Shown here piece after piece: positions 29,147-37,168 of a DNA stretch of 38,351 bases. Position numbers and translations under genes: made by a program. Numbering within the stretch: position 1 is the first letter of the stretch; each line of letters starts with the position of its first letter. The stretch spans positions 1-38,351 of the forward strand of contig JAQURJ010000011.1 in NCBI GenBank assembly GCA_028715705.1, given 5' to 3'. Under the pieces are notes generated by a model that worked only from the letters and a program-made list of their open reading frames with translations, did no database searches and was not told where the DNA came from. The stretch comes from Phycisphaerae bacterium. GTDB taxonomy: Bacteria > Planctomycetota > Phycisphaerae > Sedimentisphaerales > Anaerobacaceae.

Positions 29147-30312
29147 TTTTGTTCCCGTTTTTTAATTATCGAATCATAGAGGTTATTTAGCTGATCGGCG
29201 ACGCGTGAGATGGAAATATTTTCTTCGAGGTTGTCGGCTGCGATTGTCTGTGAAGCGTTTTTTATGTTGGTTTTATCTGAAAAAAATTGAATAGCCAGGG
29301 CAAGGGCGGTGATATCCAGCGGCGATTTTACGGTTTTACCGTGTCTATCGCTGGTGAACATGTCGGCTGCACCGTTGAAGCCGGTGGTAATGACAGGTTT
29401 ACCGCAGGCGAGAGCTTCGAGGATGAATCGGCTGGCTGGATCGTAGAATGTTGGCAGGATGGCGACGTCGCAGATGGAGAGAGCGTTCTGGATGTGGCGT
29501 AATTTCCCAAGGAAGAGTATTTTCCGATGGATGTTGAGTTTTCTTGCAAGTAATCGATATTTGTAAGAACGGCCACGTCCCGCGATGACAAGATATGTTT
29601 TGGGACAATGCGCCAAGGCCAAAGCTTTTAGCAGGGGGGCGAGGCCTTTAAGGCGGAAATTGTTGGCGGCGAAAAGAAGGAGGACAGGTTCATCGGCTTC
29701 TTTTATTTTCAGATGTGCCAGTATCTGTGAGCGGAGTTTATCGGCTGAGGATGTGTCAATATCTTTGTGTATTTTAACTCCGTTCGGGATGACGCGGATG
29801 CGATGGTCGGGTAAGCCGTAATGTCTTTTGAACTGGTCGGCGACATAATCAGAAAGAGCGGCTACGATGGGGCCGTCTGGCTTTTTGCATAGTTTTTTTT
29901 CGGCTCGCAAAAGGACTGCGCGGCGGAAATTGAAAAAGGAGGTTATTCGTTTATAGATCGCCATAGCAGGGGACTGGTAACTGGCGGCGTTTTGGATAAT
30001 TGTTTCGGCGTAGCTGCCGCCGCGGGGCTGATAAATGTCGGCAAAATCGAACGGAAGGACGCTGTGAACAATATCGTATTGATTATTTTCAAGGTGTTTT
30101 TTTATCGCGGCACTGAAAGTTTTCAGGCCGACCCTGCGGGCATTCGGACAGAGCAGATGAATATGTTTTGCTGAAGTACGGCCAGTAGCGGCAAGAATGT
30201 CGACCTGCATTCCAGCAGCGGTCAGCGCCGAGGAAAGCTCGAATATCGATCGCTCGGCACCACCGAGAACTACATCTGCTCGTTCTATTATGATCGCTAT
30301 TTTTTTGGACAT
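29143..30312 (-). CDS. GT4 glycosyltransferase, WaaG-like
   Basis: This 389-residue GT-B fold enzyme probably adds a hexose to the LPS core. The N-terminal acceptor domain starts with IAIIIERADVVLGGAERSI, a glycine-rich loop typical of family 4. The C-terminal nucleotide-sugar domain includes VIPNGVKI and, near 300-340, LPTFYDPASRFILEALACGKPVITTG, the EX7E-like region (E at FILEA). The resemblance to WaaG (RfaG) is in this region and in the operon context of lpxK, hldE, gmhB and a heptosyltransferase. Donor and acceptor cannot be read from the sequence. A 22-nt gap separates it from the kinase gene upstream. Confidence 0.85.
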   Translation of the reverse strand: MSKKIAIIIERADVVLGGAERSIFELSSALTAAGMQVDILAATGRTSAKHIHLLCPNARRVGLKTFSAAIKKHLENNQYDIVHSVLPFDFADIYQPRGGSYAETIIQNAASYQSPAMAIYKRITSFFNFRRAVLLRAEKKLCKKPDGPIVAALSDYVADQFKRHYGLPDHRIRVIPNGVKIHKDIDTSSADKLRSQILAHLKIKEADEPVLLLFAANNFRLKGLAPLLKALALAHCPKTYLVIAGRGRSYKYRLLARKLNIHRKILFLGKLRHIQNALSICDVAILPTFYDPASRFILEALACGKPVITTGFNGAADMFTSDRHGKTVKSPLDITALALAIQFFSDKTNIKNASQTIAADNLEENISISRVADQLNNLYDSIIKKREQK

Positions 30313-30334
30313 TGCGGGATTATAACATAAATAG

Positions 30335-31165
30335 TTATTTTACAAAAGGTGCTGGTTTTTTACAGCGTTTGTCGTGACAAAGCATCTTGCGGCATTTTTT
30401 TAGTATTTTTTTAATCAGGCGTTTATCTGTGACAGTCAATTTGCCTTTGCCAAGATAATTCTTCAGGAATCTAAGGCGGTCGGTGTATGAAAAAATAGGT
30501 TTCGACGCAGAATAATTCAGTTGCGACAGGTCCTTGACCATATAGCGATAACTAAAAATCACAGGGATAAAGGCACGTCCCAGGTCGATCAGATAAAACG
30601 TATCTGTACCGTTGTAAAAAATATGGCATAAATATAGGTCGCGATGACGGAAACCGGTATCGTGGAATTTACGGACAAAATTTGCCAGCCGGTTAATGAA
30701 CGCATTTTTCCGGCGGTGATCCTCAAAAGGCGGGATTTTTTTTTCCAGCGATTCGGCATCGGGGATTTTTTCGGTTATGGCGAAACTTCTTTTTTCGAGG
30801 ATGCCCCCTCGCTGCTGACCGAAACTGATCAATTTAGGCGTGTTTATCCCGCTGTTATTGAGACTGATTATGGCGCTGGCTTCATAAGCGGCTGTGGTGC
30901 ATACAGCCTTATGTGCCAGCCAGTTCTTTATTTGTGTGAGAACAGGGGGGTGATTGTAAGTTTTCAGGAATAAAGTAATTTGAGGATTTGAAATTTCAAA
31001 TTTAATACGGCGGCGAAATTTCGCCAGATTGGCTTTATTAAGGTCAGTTCCGGCCTGAAAGTTGAAAACATCGTCAATAGATTTTAAGCCTGCCTGCGCC
31101 AACGCGTCCTTGTATTGCGGGAGGGCAGAAAAGGAAGATGTGAGATCGATAGTTTGTGTTTTCAT
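30335..31165 (-). CDS. WaaP/InaA-like LPS core kinase
   Basis: This 276-residue protein of the lipopolysaccharide-kinase (WaaP/InaA) family would phosphorylate a core heptose or Kdo. The ATG at 31165 is favoured: it sits 1 nt past the upstream gene's stop, and the longer reading frame lies inside that gene. The kinase loop is GFRHRDLYLCHIFYNG with Asp176 as catalytic base, and LIDLGRA carries the metal-binding Asp194. The lysine-bearing strand is FLKTYNHPP. The C-terminal 40 residues are very basic (ILKKCRKMLCHDKRCKK), which would suit binding to the membrane face or anionic lipid A. Confidence 0.88.
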   Translation of the reverse strand: MKTQTIDLTSSFSALPQYKDALAQAGLKSIDDVFNFQAGTDLNKANLAKFRRRIKFEISNPQITLFLKTYNHPPVLTQIKNWLAHKAVCTTAAYEASAIISLNNSGINTPKLISFGQQRGGILEKRSFAITEKIPDAESLEKKIPPFEDHRRKNAFINRLANFVRKFHDTGFRHRDLYLCHIFYNGTDTFYLIDLGRAFIPVIFSYRYMVKDLSQLNYSASKPIFSYTDRLRFLKNYLGKGKLTVTDKRLIKKILKKCRKMLCHDKRCKKPAPFVK

Positions 31166-31166
31166 A

Positions 31167-32180
31167 TCAGCCCAAGAGTTTTTCGGAGGCCCCAAAGACC
31201 ATGTCCACAGTTATCCAGTTCATACAGTGGTGTTCTTCTTTTTTGCATTGCGGCTTTGCGCAAGGAGCGCAGGGTACGTCGGCCACAACCTTTATCTCGT
31301 CAGCGGAGCCGGTATCCGTCCACGCCGGGTCATTCGGGCCGAACAGCGTTACGACCTTGCGTTTGAACGCCAAAGCGATATGCCGAGGGCCGGTGTCGTT
31401 GGTGATAACGAGGGCGGCTTTATTAAAAAGGGACTTCAATTGGCCGAGACTAACGGGGGTATGCCCAAGGTTTATCAATTGGTTTTTCGCGTTTTCACAA
31501 ATGGCGTCAGCTATATACTTTTCCTGCGGGCTGACGGAGATGATTATTTTTGCGTTGTATTTATCAACAAGGCGGTCTGCAAGCAGGGCGAATCGCTGAG
31601 GTAGCCAGCATTTACTCGGTCCGAAAGCTCCACCGGGAACAAAAATTACCAGCGGTTGAGGTGATTCTTTCAGAGACGGAATTTTCTGTATCAGTGAGTT
31701 TTCATCGCTATTGTCGATATCAAGCGACAATTTCCTGTTGGCGGTATCGGCTCCGAGCCATGAGGCGATTGCCAGATAATAGTCGAGCATAGAATTGGGT
31801 TTGAACTTACCGCCGCTTCTGGCTGGGTACAGTTTTTCGGTAAGGAAAATACCGCGGCCTTGTCGGCTGTAACCTATGCGGACAGGTATTTGGGCGAGAA
31901 AGCAGGTAAGCGCTGAAGCGAAAGAGTTTTTGAAAAGAACAGCGTGCGTGAATTTATGCGGGCGAAGTGTTTTTGCTATCGCGAAAGGATTGTCGCCTTT
32001 TTGTTCTATCCAATTATCACAAAAATTGTTTGGCGAAAGAATGTTTTTTACAACGACGTTAGCGAGAAATGTAATTTGCGCGTCGCTAAAATGTCCCCGC
32101 AACGCTCGTAACGCAGGGGTGCAGAGGACCGCATCGCCCATCGGAGAAGGCAGCCATACTAATAGTTTAGGTGTTGACAT
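31167..32180 (-). CDS. waaF: ADP-heptose:LPS heptosyltransferase (GT9)
   Basis: This 337-residue family 9 transferase would add heptose from ADP-heptose to the inner core. It starts LLVWLPSPMGDAVLCTPALRALR, the GT9 acceptor-site signature with the conserved Asp. The donor half has FVPGGAFGPSKCWLPQRFALLAD, then ITNDTGPRHIALAFKRKVVTLFGPNDPAWT, the classic heptosyltransferase motif. The CAPCAKPQCKKEEHHCMNWI cysteine-rich stretch near the C-terminus is characteristic of WaaF-type (heptosyltransferase II) enzymes. WaaF is favoured over WaaC by that segment, but the acceptor is unproven. The gene begins 9 nt after gmhB. Confidence 0.85.
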   Translation of the reverse strand: MSTPKLLVWLPSPMGDAVLCTPALRALRGHFSDAQITFLANVVVKNILSPNNFCDNWIEQKGDNPFAIAKTLRPHKFTHAVLFKNSFASALTCFLAQIPVRIGYSRQGRGIFLTEKLYPARSGGKFKPNSMLDYYLAIASWLGADTANRKLSLDIDNSDENSLIQKIPSLKESPQPLVIFVPGGAFGPSKCWLPQRFALLADRLVDKYNAKIIISVSPQEKYIADAICENAKNQLINLGHTPVSLGQLKSLFNKAALVITNDTGPRHIALAFKRKVVTLFGPNDPAWTDTGSADEIKVVADVPCAPCAKPQCKKEEHHCMNWITVDMVFGASEKLLG

Positions 32181-32189
32181 ATTTGAAGG

Positions 32190-33173
32190 TTACCGCCGCT
32201 GCATCATGTAAAAACTTAGGGCCATAAGCTGCAGCACTATCGCGTACGCGAGCGTCATAAATATTTTGTAAGATTGTTCCTGCGGGCTGAGGAGAAACCA
32301 AAAGCTGACAAGCAGGCACACAAATACGGCTGCCTGAAAAATGCCGGCAAAGAACCGCGTTAGTGAAAACTGGTCAAAAAGGTCACTGCGGTAATGTTTT
32401 TTCAAAAGTTGCAGCACTTCTTCCAGGAGATTTTCAGATTTTGCAGTTTGCTCGATTGTGATTTGAGATGGTTGCGGCTCGTTTTGCGGCAGCGGCTGTG
32501 TTTCGTATTCGGTTTCAACTTCGACAGGGTTTTCTTCGACTTGTTGGACGGGCGGCGATTTAATTTCCTGCGGGGCCGGATTTTGGACGGCATTGGCAGC
32601 GGGTTTTGGAGGATAGACTCTGCTTTTTATGACATTGACCGCTTCTTTCAGATTTACGGCTTTGTAGTCGGGCACGACACCTTCGGCTTTAGGTTTTGAC
32701 TCGCGTGGAAGCTGCTCTATCAATATCGTTCTGCATCCGGCACTTCGGCCTGCTTCGATGTCACGGCCTCTGTCGCCTATCATCCACGATTGACTAAGGT
32801 CGATATTGAATTCCTTCGCGGCTTTTAGCAGCATTCCGGGGTTAGGTTTTCTGTCAGTGCTTTCCCTGCGATATTTTTCTATCACTCCGTCGGGGTGAAA
32901 TGGGCAAAAATAAATCTTGTCGAGGTACGCGCCATTATTAGCGAGAAGCTGCCGCAGACGCTCGTGAATCTGCTCAAGCACTTTTTCGGTGACAATTCCG
33001 CGTGCGACAGCCGACTGGTTGCTGATGACGAACAGTTTAAACCCCATCTTTCGAAGCGAAACAAGAGCCTCGGCTGCTCCGGTTATCAATCGAACCTGCT
33101 CCGGGTCGTTGATGTAACCGGGGTCGGCTATGAGGGTATCGTCACGATCAATAAATACTGCTTTATTGCTCAT
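32190..33173 (-). CDS. gmhB: GmhB heptose-bisphosphatase with C-terminal membrane anchor
   Basis: This is a 327-residue fusion, far longer than the usual 180-190. Residues 1-185 form a HAD phosphatase of the GmhB/HisB type: the nucleophile is Asp9 with Asp11 in FIDRDDTLI, then ISNQSAVARG, DRKPNPGM and MIGDRGRDIEAG. It removes the 7-phosphate of D-glycero-beta-D-manno-heptose 1,7-bisphosphate. Residues 186-245 are a Pro/Gln/Glu-rich linker, and 246-327 hold an amphipathic segment and two membrane helices (about 275-296 and 303-324). Three of the four zinc ligands of E. coli GmhB appear replaced (Phe92, Ser105, Asp107; only Cys90 kept). It overlaps the end of hldE by 11 nt. Confidence 0.86.
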   Translation of the reverse strand: MSNKAVFIDRDDTLIADPGYINDPEQVRLITGAAEALVSLRKMGFKLFVISNQSAVARGIVTEKVLEQIHERLRQLLANNGAYLDKIYFCPFHPDGVIEKYRRESTDRKPNPGMLLKAAKEFNIDLSQSWMIGDRGRDIEAGRSAGCRTILIEQLPRESKPKAEGVVPDYKAVNLKEAVNVIKSRVYPPKPAANAVQNPAPQEIKSPPVQQVEENPVEVETEYETQPLPQNEPQPSQITIEQTAKSENLLEEVLQLLKKHYRSDLFDQFSLTRFFAGIFQAAVFVCLLVSFWFLLSPQEQSYKIFMTLAYAIVLQLMALSFYMMQRR

Positions 33174-34653
33174 CTTTTGGCTCTAAAGATCTCATTTTTT
33201 CTATTGTGGCGGTTGAACTTTTGCCCTCGACGAGATCGGTAAGCACTACTTTTCCGCCGTGTGATTCGACAAATTCCCTGCCTATAACACCTTTTTCCGC
33301 CCAGTCTTTTCCTTTAACCAGAATATCCGGCTTTACCTTCTCAACGGTGCTTAGCGGGTCGGGATCATCGAAGATAACAATATAATCGATCGATTCAAGA
33401 GCAGCCAGAACCGAAGCGCGGTCAAACTGGTTGTTTATGGGTCTTGTAGGGCCTTTGATTTGGCGGACGCTGTTGTCGCTGTTAAGCCCAAGTACAACGA
33501 TGTCACCCTGTGATTTGCAGAATTTTAAATATTCGATATGCCCGCGGTGAAGGACATCGAAGCAGCCGTTTGTAAAAACTATTTTGTCGCCGTTATGACG
33601 GTGGAATTCCAGGTCGTGAGTGAGGATTTCCATATCTTTTATTTTGCCGCCTTTTGAACGGTTCAGCGAGACGATCTCGTTGACGATTTCCTGAATGGAA
33701 ACAGTGGCTACGCCGAATTTTTCCACTTCTATACCACCCGCGATGTTAGATAGTTCTACCGCATCCCTATAATCACATTTTACAGCAAGCGTTATCGCCA
33801 GCGTCGCCAATACCATGTCGCCGGCTCCGGTGACATCGTAAACCGTTCGTGGACGCGTTGGAATATGCCCATTGAAAGAGTTGGTAAGCAAATATGCCCC
33901 TTCTTTATCGAGCGTGATAACGACAGCATCAAGACTCAGATCTTTTTTTAATTTTGCGGCGGCTTGGGCGGCTTTTTTTGTATCTTCTATTTCAAAGCCG
34001 ACGGCTATGGATGTTTCCTGCCTGTTTGGCGTTATAAGGGAAGCGCCGCTGTATTTTTTATAGTTGCTTGTTGGGCTTGGGTCGATAAGGATTTTTTTGC
34101 CGCGTTTGTTGGCTGCTTTTATCATGGCCTGACAAGTTTTTTCATCAAGCAGACCCTTATTGTAATCCTGAAGACAGACAACTTCTACCGAATCGAGAAG
34201 GTCTTCAAAATTCTTAATAATCTGGTTTTTCTGGTTTTCCGGTAGCGGGTCGGTGCATTCAAGATCCATTCGGAAAAGCTGCTGCTGATGGCGGTGTTGG
34301 GCAAGGCCGATGAGCCGCTGTTTGTTGATGGTGGGATGGTCTCTGACTTCAAGCAGGCCGTTTGTTTCCGCGCCGGCGTCGGCGAGTTGCTCTTTTAAAA
34401 TCAGACCGTTCTGGTCCTTGCCTATGACTCCGATGCAGAAAACCTTAGCCCCCAGAACGCAGAGGTCTTTGGCCACCGAAGCTGCGCCGCCGAGACTGTT
34501 TTTTGTGTCTTTTATCTTCAAAATCGGCACCGGCGCTTCGGGGCTGATACGCAGGGCGTCGCCGTAGATATAGGTGTCCAGCATAAAATCCCCGACGACC
34601 AGAATTCCCGGTGAGCCGAGGTTAGTTACTATTTTTAACAGCTTTTCATACAT
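33163..34653 (-). CDS. hldE: Bifunctional heptose kinase/adenylyltransferase HldE
   Basis: This 496-residue two-domain enzyme acts at two steps of ADP-heptose synthesis. Residues 1-330 are a ribokinase-type D-beta-D-heptose 7-phosphate 1-kinase with GGAASVAKDL and YDVTGAGDMV, in which Asp279 is the catalytic base. Residues 355-496 are the D-beta-D-heptose 1-phosphate adenylyltransferase, with TNGCFDVLHRGHIEYL carrying the HxGH-type site (His369, His372) and late KGKDW and GKSSTATI motifs. The order and length match E. coli HldE. GmhB, acting between its two reactions, is the next gene and overlaps it by 11 nt. The epimerase HldD is not in this window. Confidence 0.97.
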   Translation of the reverse strand: MYEKLLKIVTNLGSPGILVVGDFMLDTYIYGDALRISPEAPVPILKIKDTKNSLGGAASVAKDLCVLGAKVFCIGVIGKDQNGLILKEQLADAGAETNGLLEVRDHPTINKQRLIGLAQHRHQQQLFRMDLECTDPLPENQKNQIIKNFEDLLDSVEVVCLQDYNKGLLDEKTCQAMIKAANKRGKKILIDPSPTSNYKKYSGASLITPNRQETSIAVGFEIEDTKKAAQAAAKLKKDLSLDAVVITLDKEGAYLLTNSFNGHIPTRPRTVYDVTGAGDMVLATLAITLAVKCDYRDAVELSNIAGGIEVEKFGVATVSIQEIVNEIVSLNRSKGGKIKDMEILTHDLEFHRHNGDKIVFTNGCFDVLHRGHIEYLKFCKSQGDIVVLGLNSDNSVRQIKGPTRPINNQFDRASVLAALESIDYIVIFDDPDPLSTVEKVKPDILVKGKDWAEKGVIGREFVESHGGKVVLTDLVEGKSSTATIEKMRSLEPKDEQ

Positions 34654-34661
34654 ATATTGTC

Positions 34662-35744
34662 TTAAGCTCCGTTAAGCTGCTCAATTCTACCTACTAACAG
34701 GTTTTCAATCAACTCTGTTATTTTTTGGTCGCCAGCGGTAAATTTAAGCTCAATAAAAAGATACGCAAAGGTTACAGGATCATTTCGGTTGGTGGCTAAG
34801 AGAACCGTTTTGGTCCAGTCTTTCTGGGTGGTCAGGATATAATCGGCTTCTATGCGGATAGCCCGGTTGAAGATGTCGGAAATGTCGTCGGCGGTGTAGT
34901 CATAGTGATCATCGAAAGCGATCGATTTTAGTAAATTGGCCCCGCAACTGCGAATGGTCTGAAAAAATGAATCAGGGTTGCCGATACCACAGAAAGCGAG
35001 AACATTCTTATTTTTTATTTGTTCCAAAGGTATCTGCTCTTTTTTTAAGGTCTTCAGGCTGGCAGGCTGGTGGATACTTCGGGCGATGACAAGATTTTTA
35101 TTTATTTGTATGAGCCTATCCTCAATAGCCGCTAATTGAGATTCTGAGATTTGGTCTGTTCGAGTTAAAATTGCGGCGTGTGCCCTTTTTAGGGAATCAA
35201 GCGGTTCCCGCAATAGTCCCGCAGGCAGCAATTTATCGTATCCAAACGGATTGGTCGCGTCGATGGTTACGATGTCGATGTCGCGAGCGAGGCGGCGATG
35301 TTGGAAACCGTCATCCATCACAAACGCATCGCAGCCGTATTTTTCAACAGCGGTTTTAGCGGCTGACACGCGATTCGGATTAATGATAATGCGGCTTGTG
35401 GGGCAATTATGGGAGATAACGGCTGGTTCGTCGGTACAGTTTGCCTGTTTGCTTTTGTAGCCGCGGGTAAGGATACAGCATTTTAGCCCTCTTGAAGATA
35501 AGTAATTAGCAAGCCAGATTACCAGCGGGGTTTTGCCGGTTCCGCCGGCGGTGATGTTGCCAACGCTTAAAACCGGTACATTAATTTTAGAGGATCGCAG
35601 AATTTTGACTGAATACATGGCGTTGCGGGTGCGGATAACTGCCTTGTATATGCAGGCCAGCCGCGCGAGAGACCATCGCAGCATATCTGCCGCCATACCT
35701 CGACTTTGGCCTGAAATCAGTTTACGAAAGCCATCCTGGTTCAA
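34662..35744 (-). CDS. lpxK: Tetraacyldisaccharide 4'-kinase LpxK
   Basis: This 360-residue inner-membrane-associated kinase phosphorylates the 4' position of the lipid A disaccharide. The P-loop AGGTGKTPL lies at about 66-74 after an N-terminal amphipathic membrane helix region, followed by LTRGY, the DDGFQH motif with DIDIVTIDATNPFG, and LLPAGLLREPLDSLKRA. All are typical of LpxK. The likely start is TTG at 35744, since the next ATG (35696) would remove the conserved FRKLISG region. No strong ribosome binding site is seen. It lies 13 nt after icd and 8 nt before hldE. Confidence 0.95.
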   Translation of the reverse strand: MNQDGFRKLISGQSRGMAADMLRWSLARLACIYKAVIRTRNAMYSVKILRSSKINVPVLSVGNITAGGTGKTPLVIWLANYLSSRGLKCCILTRGYKSKQANCTDEPAVISHNCPTSRIIINPNRVSAAKTAVEKYGCDAFVMDDGFQHRRLARDIDIVTIDATNPFGYDKLLPAGLLREPLDSLKRAHAAILTRTDQISESQLAAIEDRLIQINKNLVIARSIHQPASLKTLKKEQIPLEQIKNKNVLAFCGIGNPDSFFQTIRSCGANLLKSIAFDDHYDYTADDISDIFNRAIRIEADYILTTQKDWTKTVLLATNRNDPVTFAYLFIELKFTAGDQKITELIENLLVGRIEQLNGA

Positions 35745-35757
35745 TGCCGCACTCTTT

Positions 35758-36840
35758 TTAACTGTTTTTTATTTTCGCGATGATGGCATCGGCCATTTCG
35801 CTTGTGCCGACTGCTGTCGGGTCGTTTCGGTCATCTTTTAGGTCGTAGGTTACATACTTTCCTTCGGCGATAATGGCGGCGATGGCGTTTTCGAGTTTAT
35901 CGGCTTCAGCCATTTTGTCCATGTGACGCAGCATCAAAACGCCGGAAAGTATCAGAGCTATGGGATTGACCTTGTTCTGCCCCTTATACCTTGGTGCACT
36001 GCCGTGAGTGGCTTCAAAGATAGCGCCTTTTTCGCCAATATTTGCTCCCGGAGCGACGCCCAAACCGCCAACCAGACCTGCGCACAGGTCGCTTAGTATG
36101 TCGCCGTAGAGATTCGGAAGGACAATGACATCGTAGAGTTCTGGTTTTTGGATAAGCTGCATACACATATTATCGACGATCCTATCTTCAAACTCGATAT
36201 CGGGATAATTTTTGGCGACCTGACGACTTACGTCGAGCCAGAGGCCGTCGGTGAATTTCATAATGTTGGCCTTATGGACGCTGGTAACTTTTTTTCGCCC
36301 GTTCTTTCGGGCGTAATCGAAGGCGAATTTGACGATACGTTCGGTGCCGTGAACGGATATAGGTTTTATACTGATGCCGGAATCGGAGGTTATCTGGCGT
36401 TTGCTGTGCTTATTCAGCCAACTTATCAGTTCGGCTGTGTCGTCCTTGCCTTTTTCGTATTCGATGCCAGCGTAGAGATCTTCGGTATTTTCGCGGACTA
36501 TTAAGAGGTCGATATCGCTGTATTTGCTGCGGACACCTTTGTAGGTCTTGCATGGCCGCAAACATACGTAAAGCTCAAATATCTGCCGCAGGTGTACGTT
36601 GATGGAGCGAAAACCTGTACCGACAGGGGTTGTGATGGGGGCCTTGAGGGCTATGCCGGTTCTTTTGACCGATTCGATAGTCTCGTCGGGTAGTGGGGTT
36701 CCGAGCCTGTCCATTACGTCTATGCCGGCTTCGGCTACGTTCCATTTAATGCCGGCCTTGGTGGCGTCTATGCATCTTCGTGCTGCTTCGGCTATTTCGG
36801 GGCCAATCCCATCGCCGGTTATCAAAGTAACTTCGGTCAT
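35758..36840 (-). CDS. icd: Isocitrate dehydrogenase (short NAD/NADP type)
   Basis: This 360-residue beta-decarboxylating dehydrogenase oxidises isocitrate to 2-oxoglutarate and CO2. [10 protein letters not shown] (77-86) keeps the Ser and Asn that bind isocitrate in E. coli Icd, unlike isopropylmalate dehydrogenase. [23 protein letters not shown] (metal-binding Asp) and [11 protein letters not shown] follow. Cofactor residues are mixed: Arg284-Tyr285 correspond to the Lys344-Tyr345 pair of NADP enzymes, but Asp336 replaces Arg395. GGAG precedes the ATG. It is the first gene of a run of eight minus-strand genes otherwise devoted to LPS and lipid synthesis. Confidence 0.88.
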   Translation of the reverse strand: MTEVTLITGDGIGPEIAEAARRCIDATKAGIKWNVAEAGIDVMDRLGTPLPDETIESVKRTGIALKAPITTPVGTGFRSINVHLRQIFELYVCLRPCKTYKGVRSKYSDIDLLIVRENTEDLYAGIEYEKGKDDTAELISWLNKHSKRQITSDSGISIKPISVHGTERIVKFAFDYARKNGRKKVTSVHKANIMKFTDGLWLDVSRQVAKNYPDIEFEDRIVDNMCMQLIQKPELYDVIVLPNLYGDILSDLCAGLVGGLGVAPGANIGEKGAIFEATHGSAPRYKGQNKVNPIALILSGVLMLRHMDKMAEADKLENAIAAIIAEGKYVTYDLKDDRNDPTAVGTSEMADAIIAKIKNS

Positions 36841-36876
36841 GTAACAACTCCTATTGCGTTTTTACAAAGGAGGTAT

Positions 36877-36903
36877 GGTATAATCTGGGGGCGAAAAAGT
36901 CAA
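36877..36903 (-). promoter_or_regulatory. Promoter candidate for icd-LPS operon
   Basis: On the minus strand TTGACT (36898-36903) is followed after 15 nt by TATACC (36877-36882). A 17-nt spacing would give TACCAT instead. The leader then carries GGAG about 7 nt before the icd ATG. No promoter or terminator is evident inside the eight-gene run downstream. Confidence 0.5.
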
Positions 36904-36960
36904 TGCAAGATTCGCAAAGCCGCTTTTTTGCATTAGTTAACGATGTTTTTGATTATTTTC

Positions 36961-36987
36961 TTGAAATGAGGTGGTGAAAGCTATAAA
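36961..36987 (+). promoter_or_regulatory. Promoter candidate for tRNA-Lys
   Basis: TTGAAA (36961-36966) and TATAAA (36982-36987) are 15 nt apart, a slightly short spacing. Transcription would begin near 36994, 13 nt before the mature tRNA. Confidence 0.5.
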
Positions 36988-37006
36988 CTCTCGGCTTTGC
37001 TTTAGT

Positions 37007-37079
37007 GAGAGTGTAGCTCAGTAGGTAGAGCAACGCACTTTTAATGCGTAGGTCTTGGGTTCGAGCCCCAACACTCTCA
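37007..37079 (+). tRNA. tRNA-Lys (anticodon TTT)
   Basis: The 73-nt cloverleaf folds fully. Acceptor GAGAGTG (37007-37013) pairs with CACTCTC (37072-37078). The D stem is GCTC/GAGC. The anticodon stem ACGCA/TGCGT holds loop CTTTTAA with TTT at 37040-37042. The T arm has GGTTCGAGCCCC with the GTTCGA loop. Discriminator A is at 37079. The CCA end is not encoded and must be added after transcription. Confidence 0.97.
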
Positions 37080-37168
37080 ATTTTATAAACCCTTACAAAA
37101 AAATAACTTGCAAGAGTTTTATTGTCAGTTTTGGGTGGGTTCAATAAACCTTTATCGGGAGGGTGGGG

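Noticed and set aside
35758-36840. 3-isopropylmalate dehydrogenase (LeuB)
   Set aside because: The FRSINV substrate segment with Ser and Asn is that of isocitrate dehydrogenases, and no leu genes are nearby.
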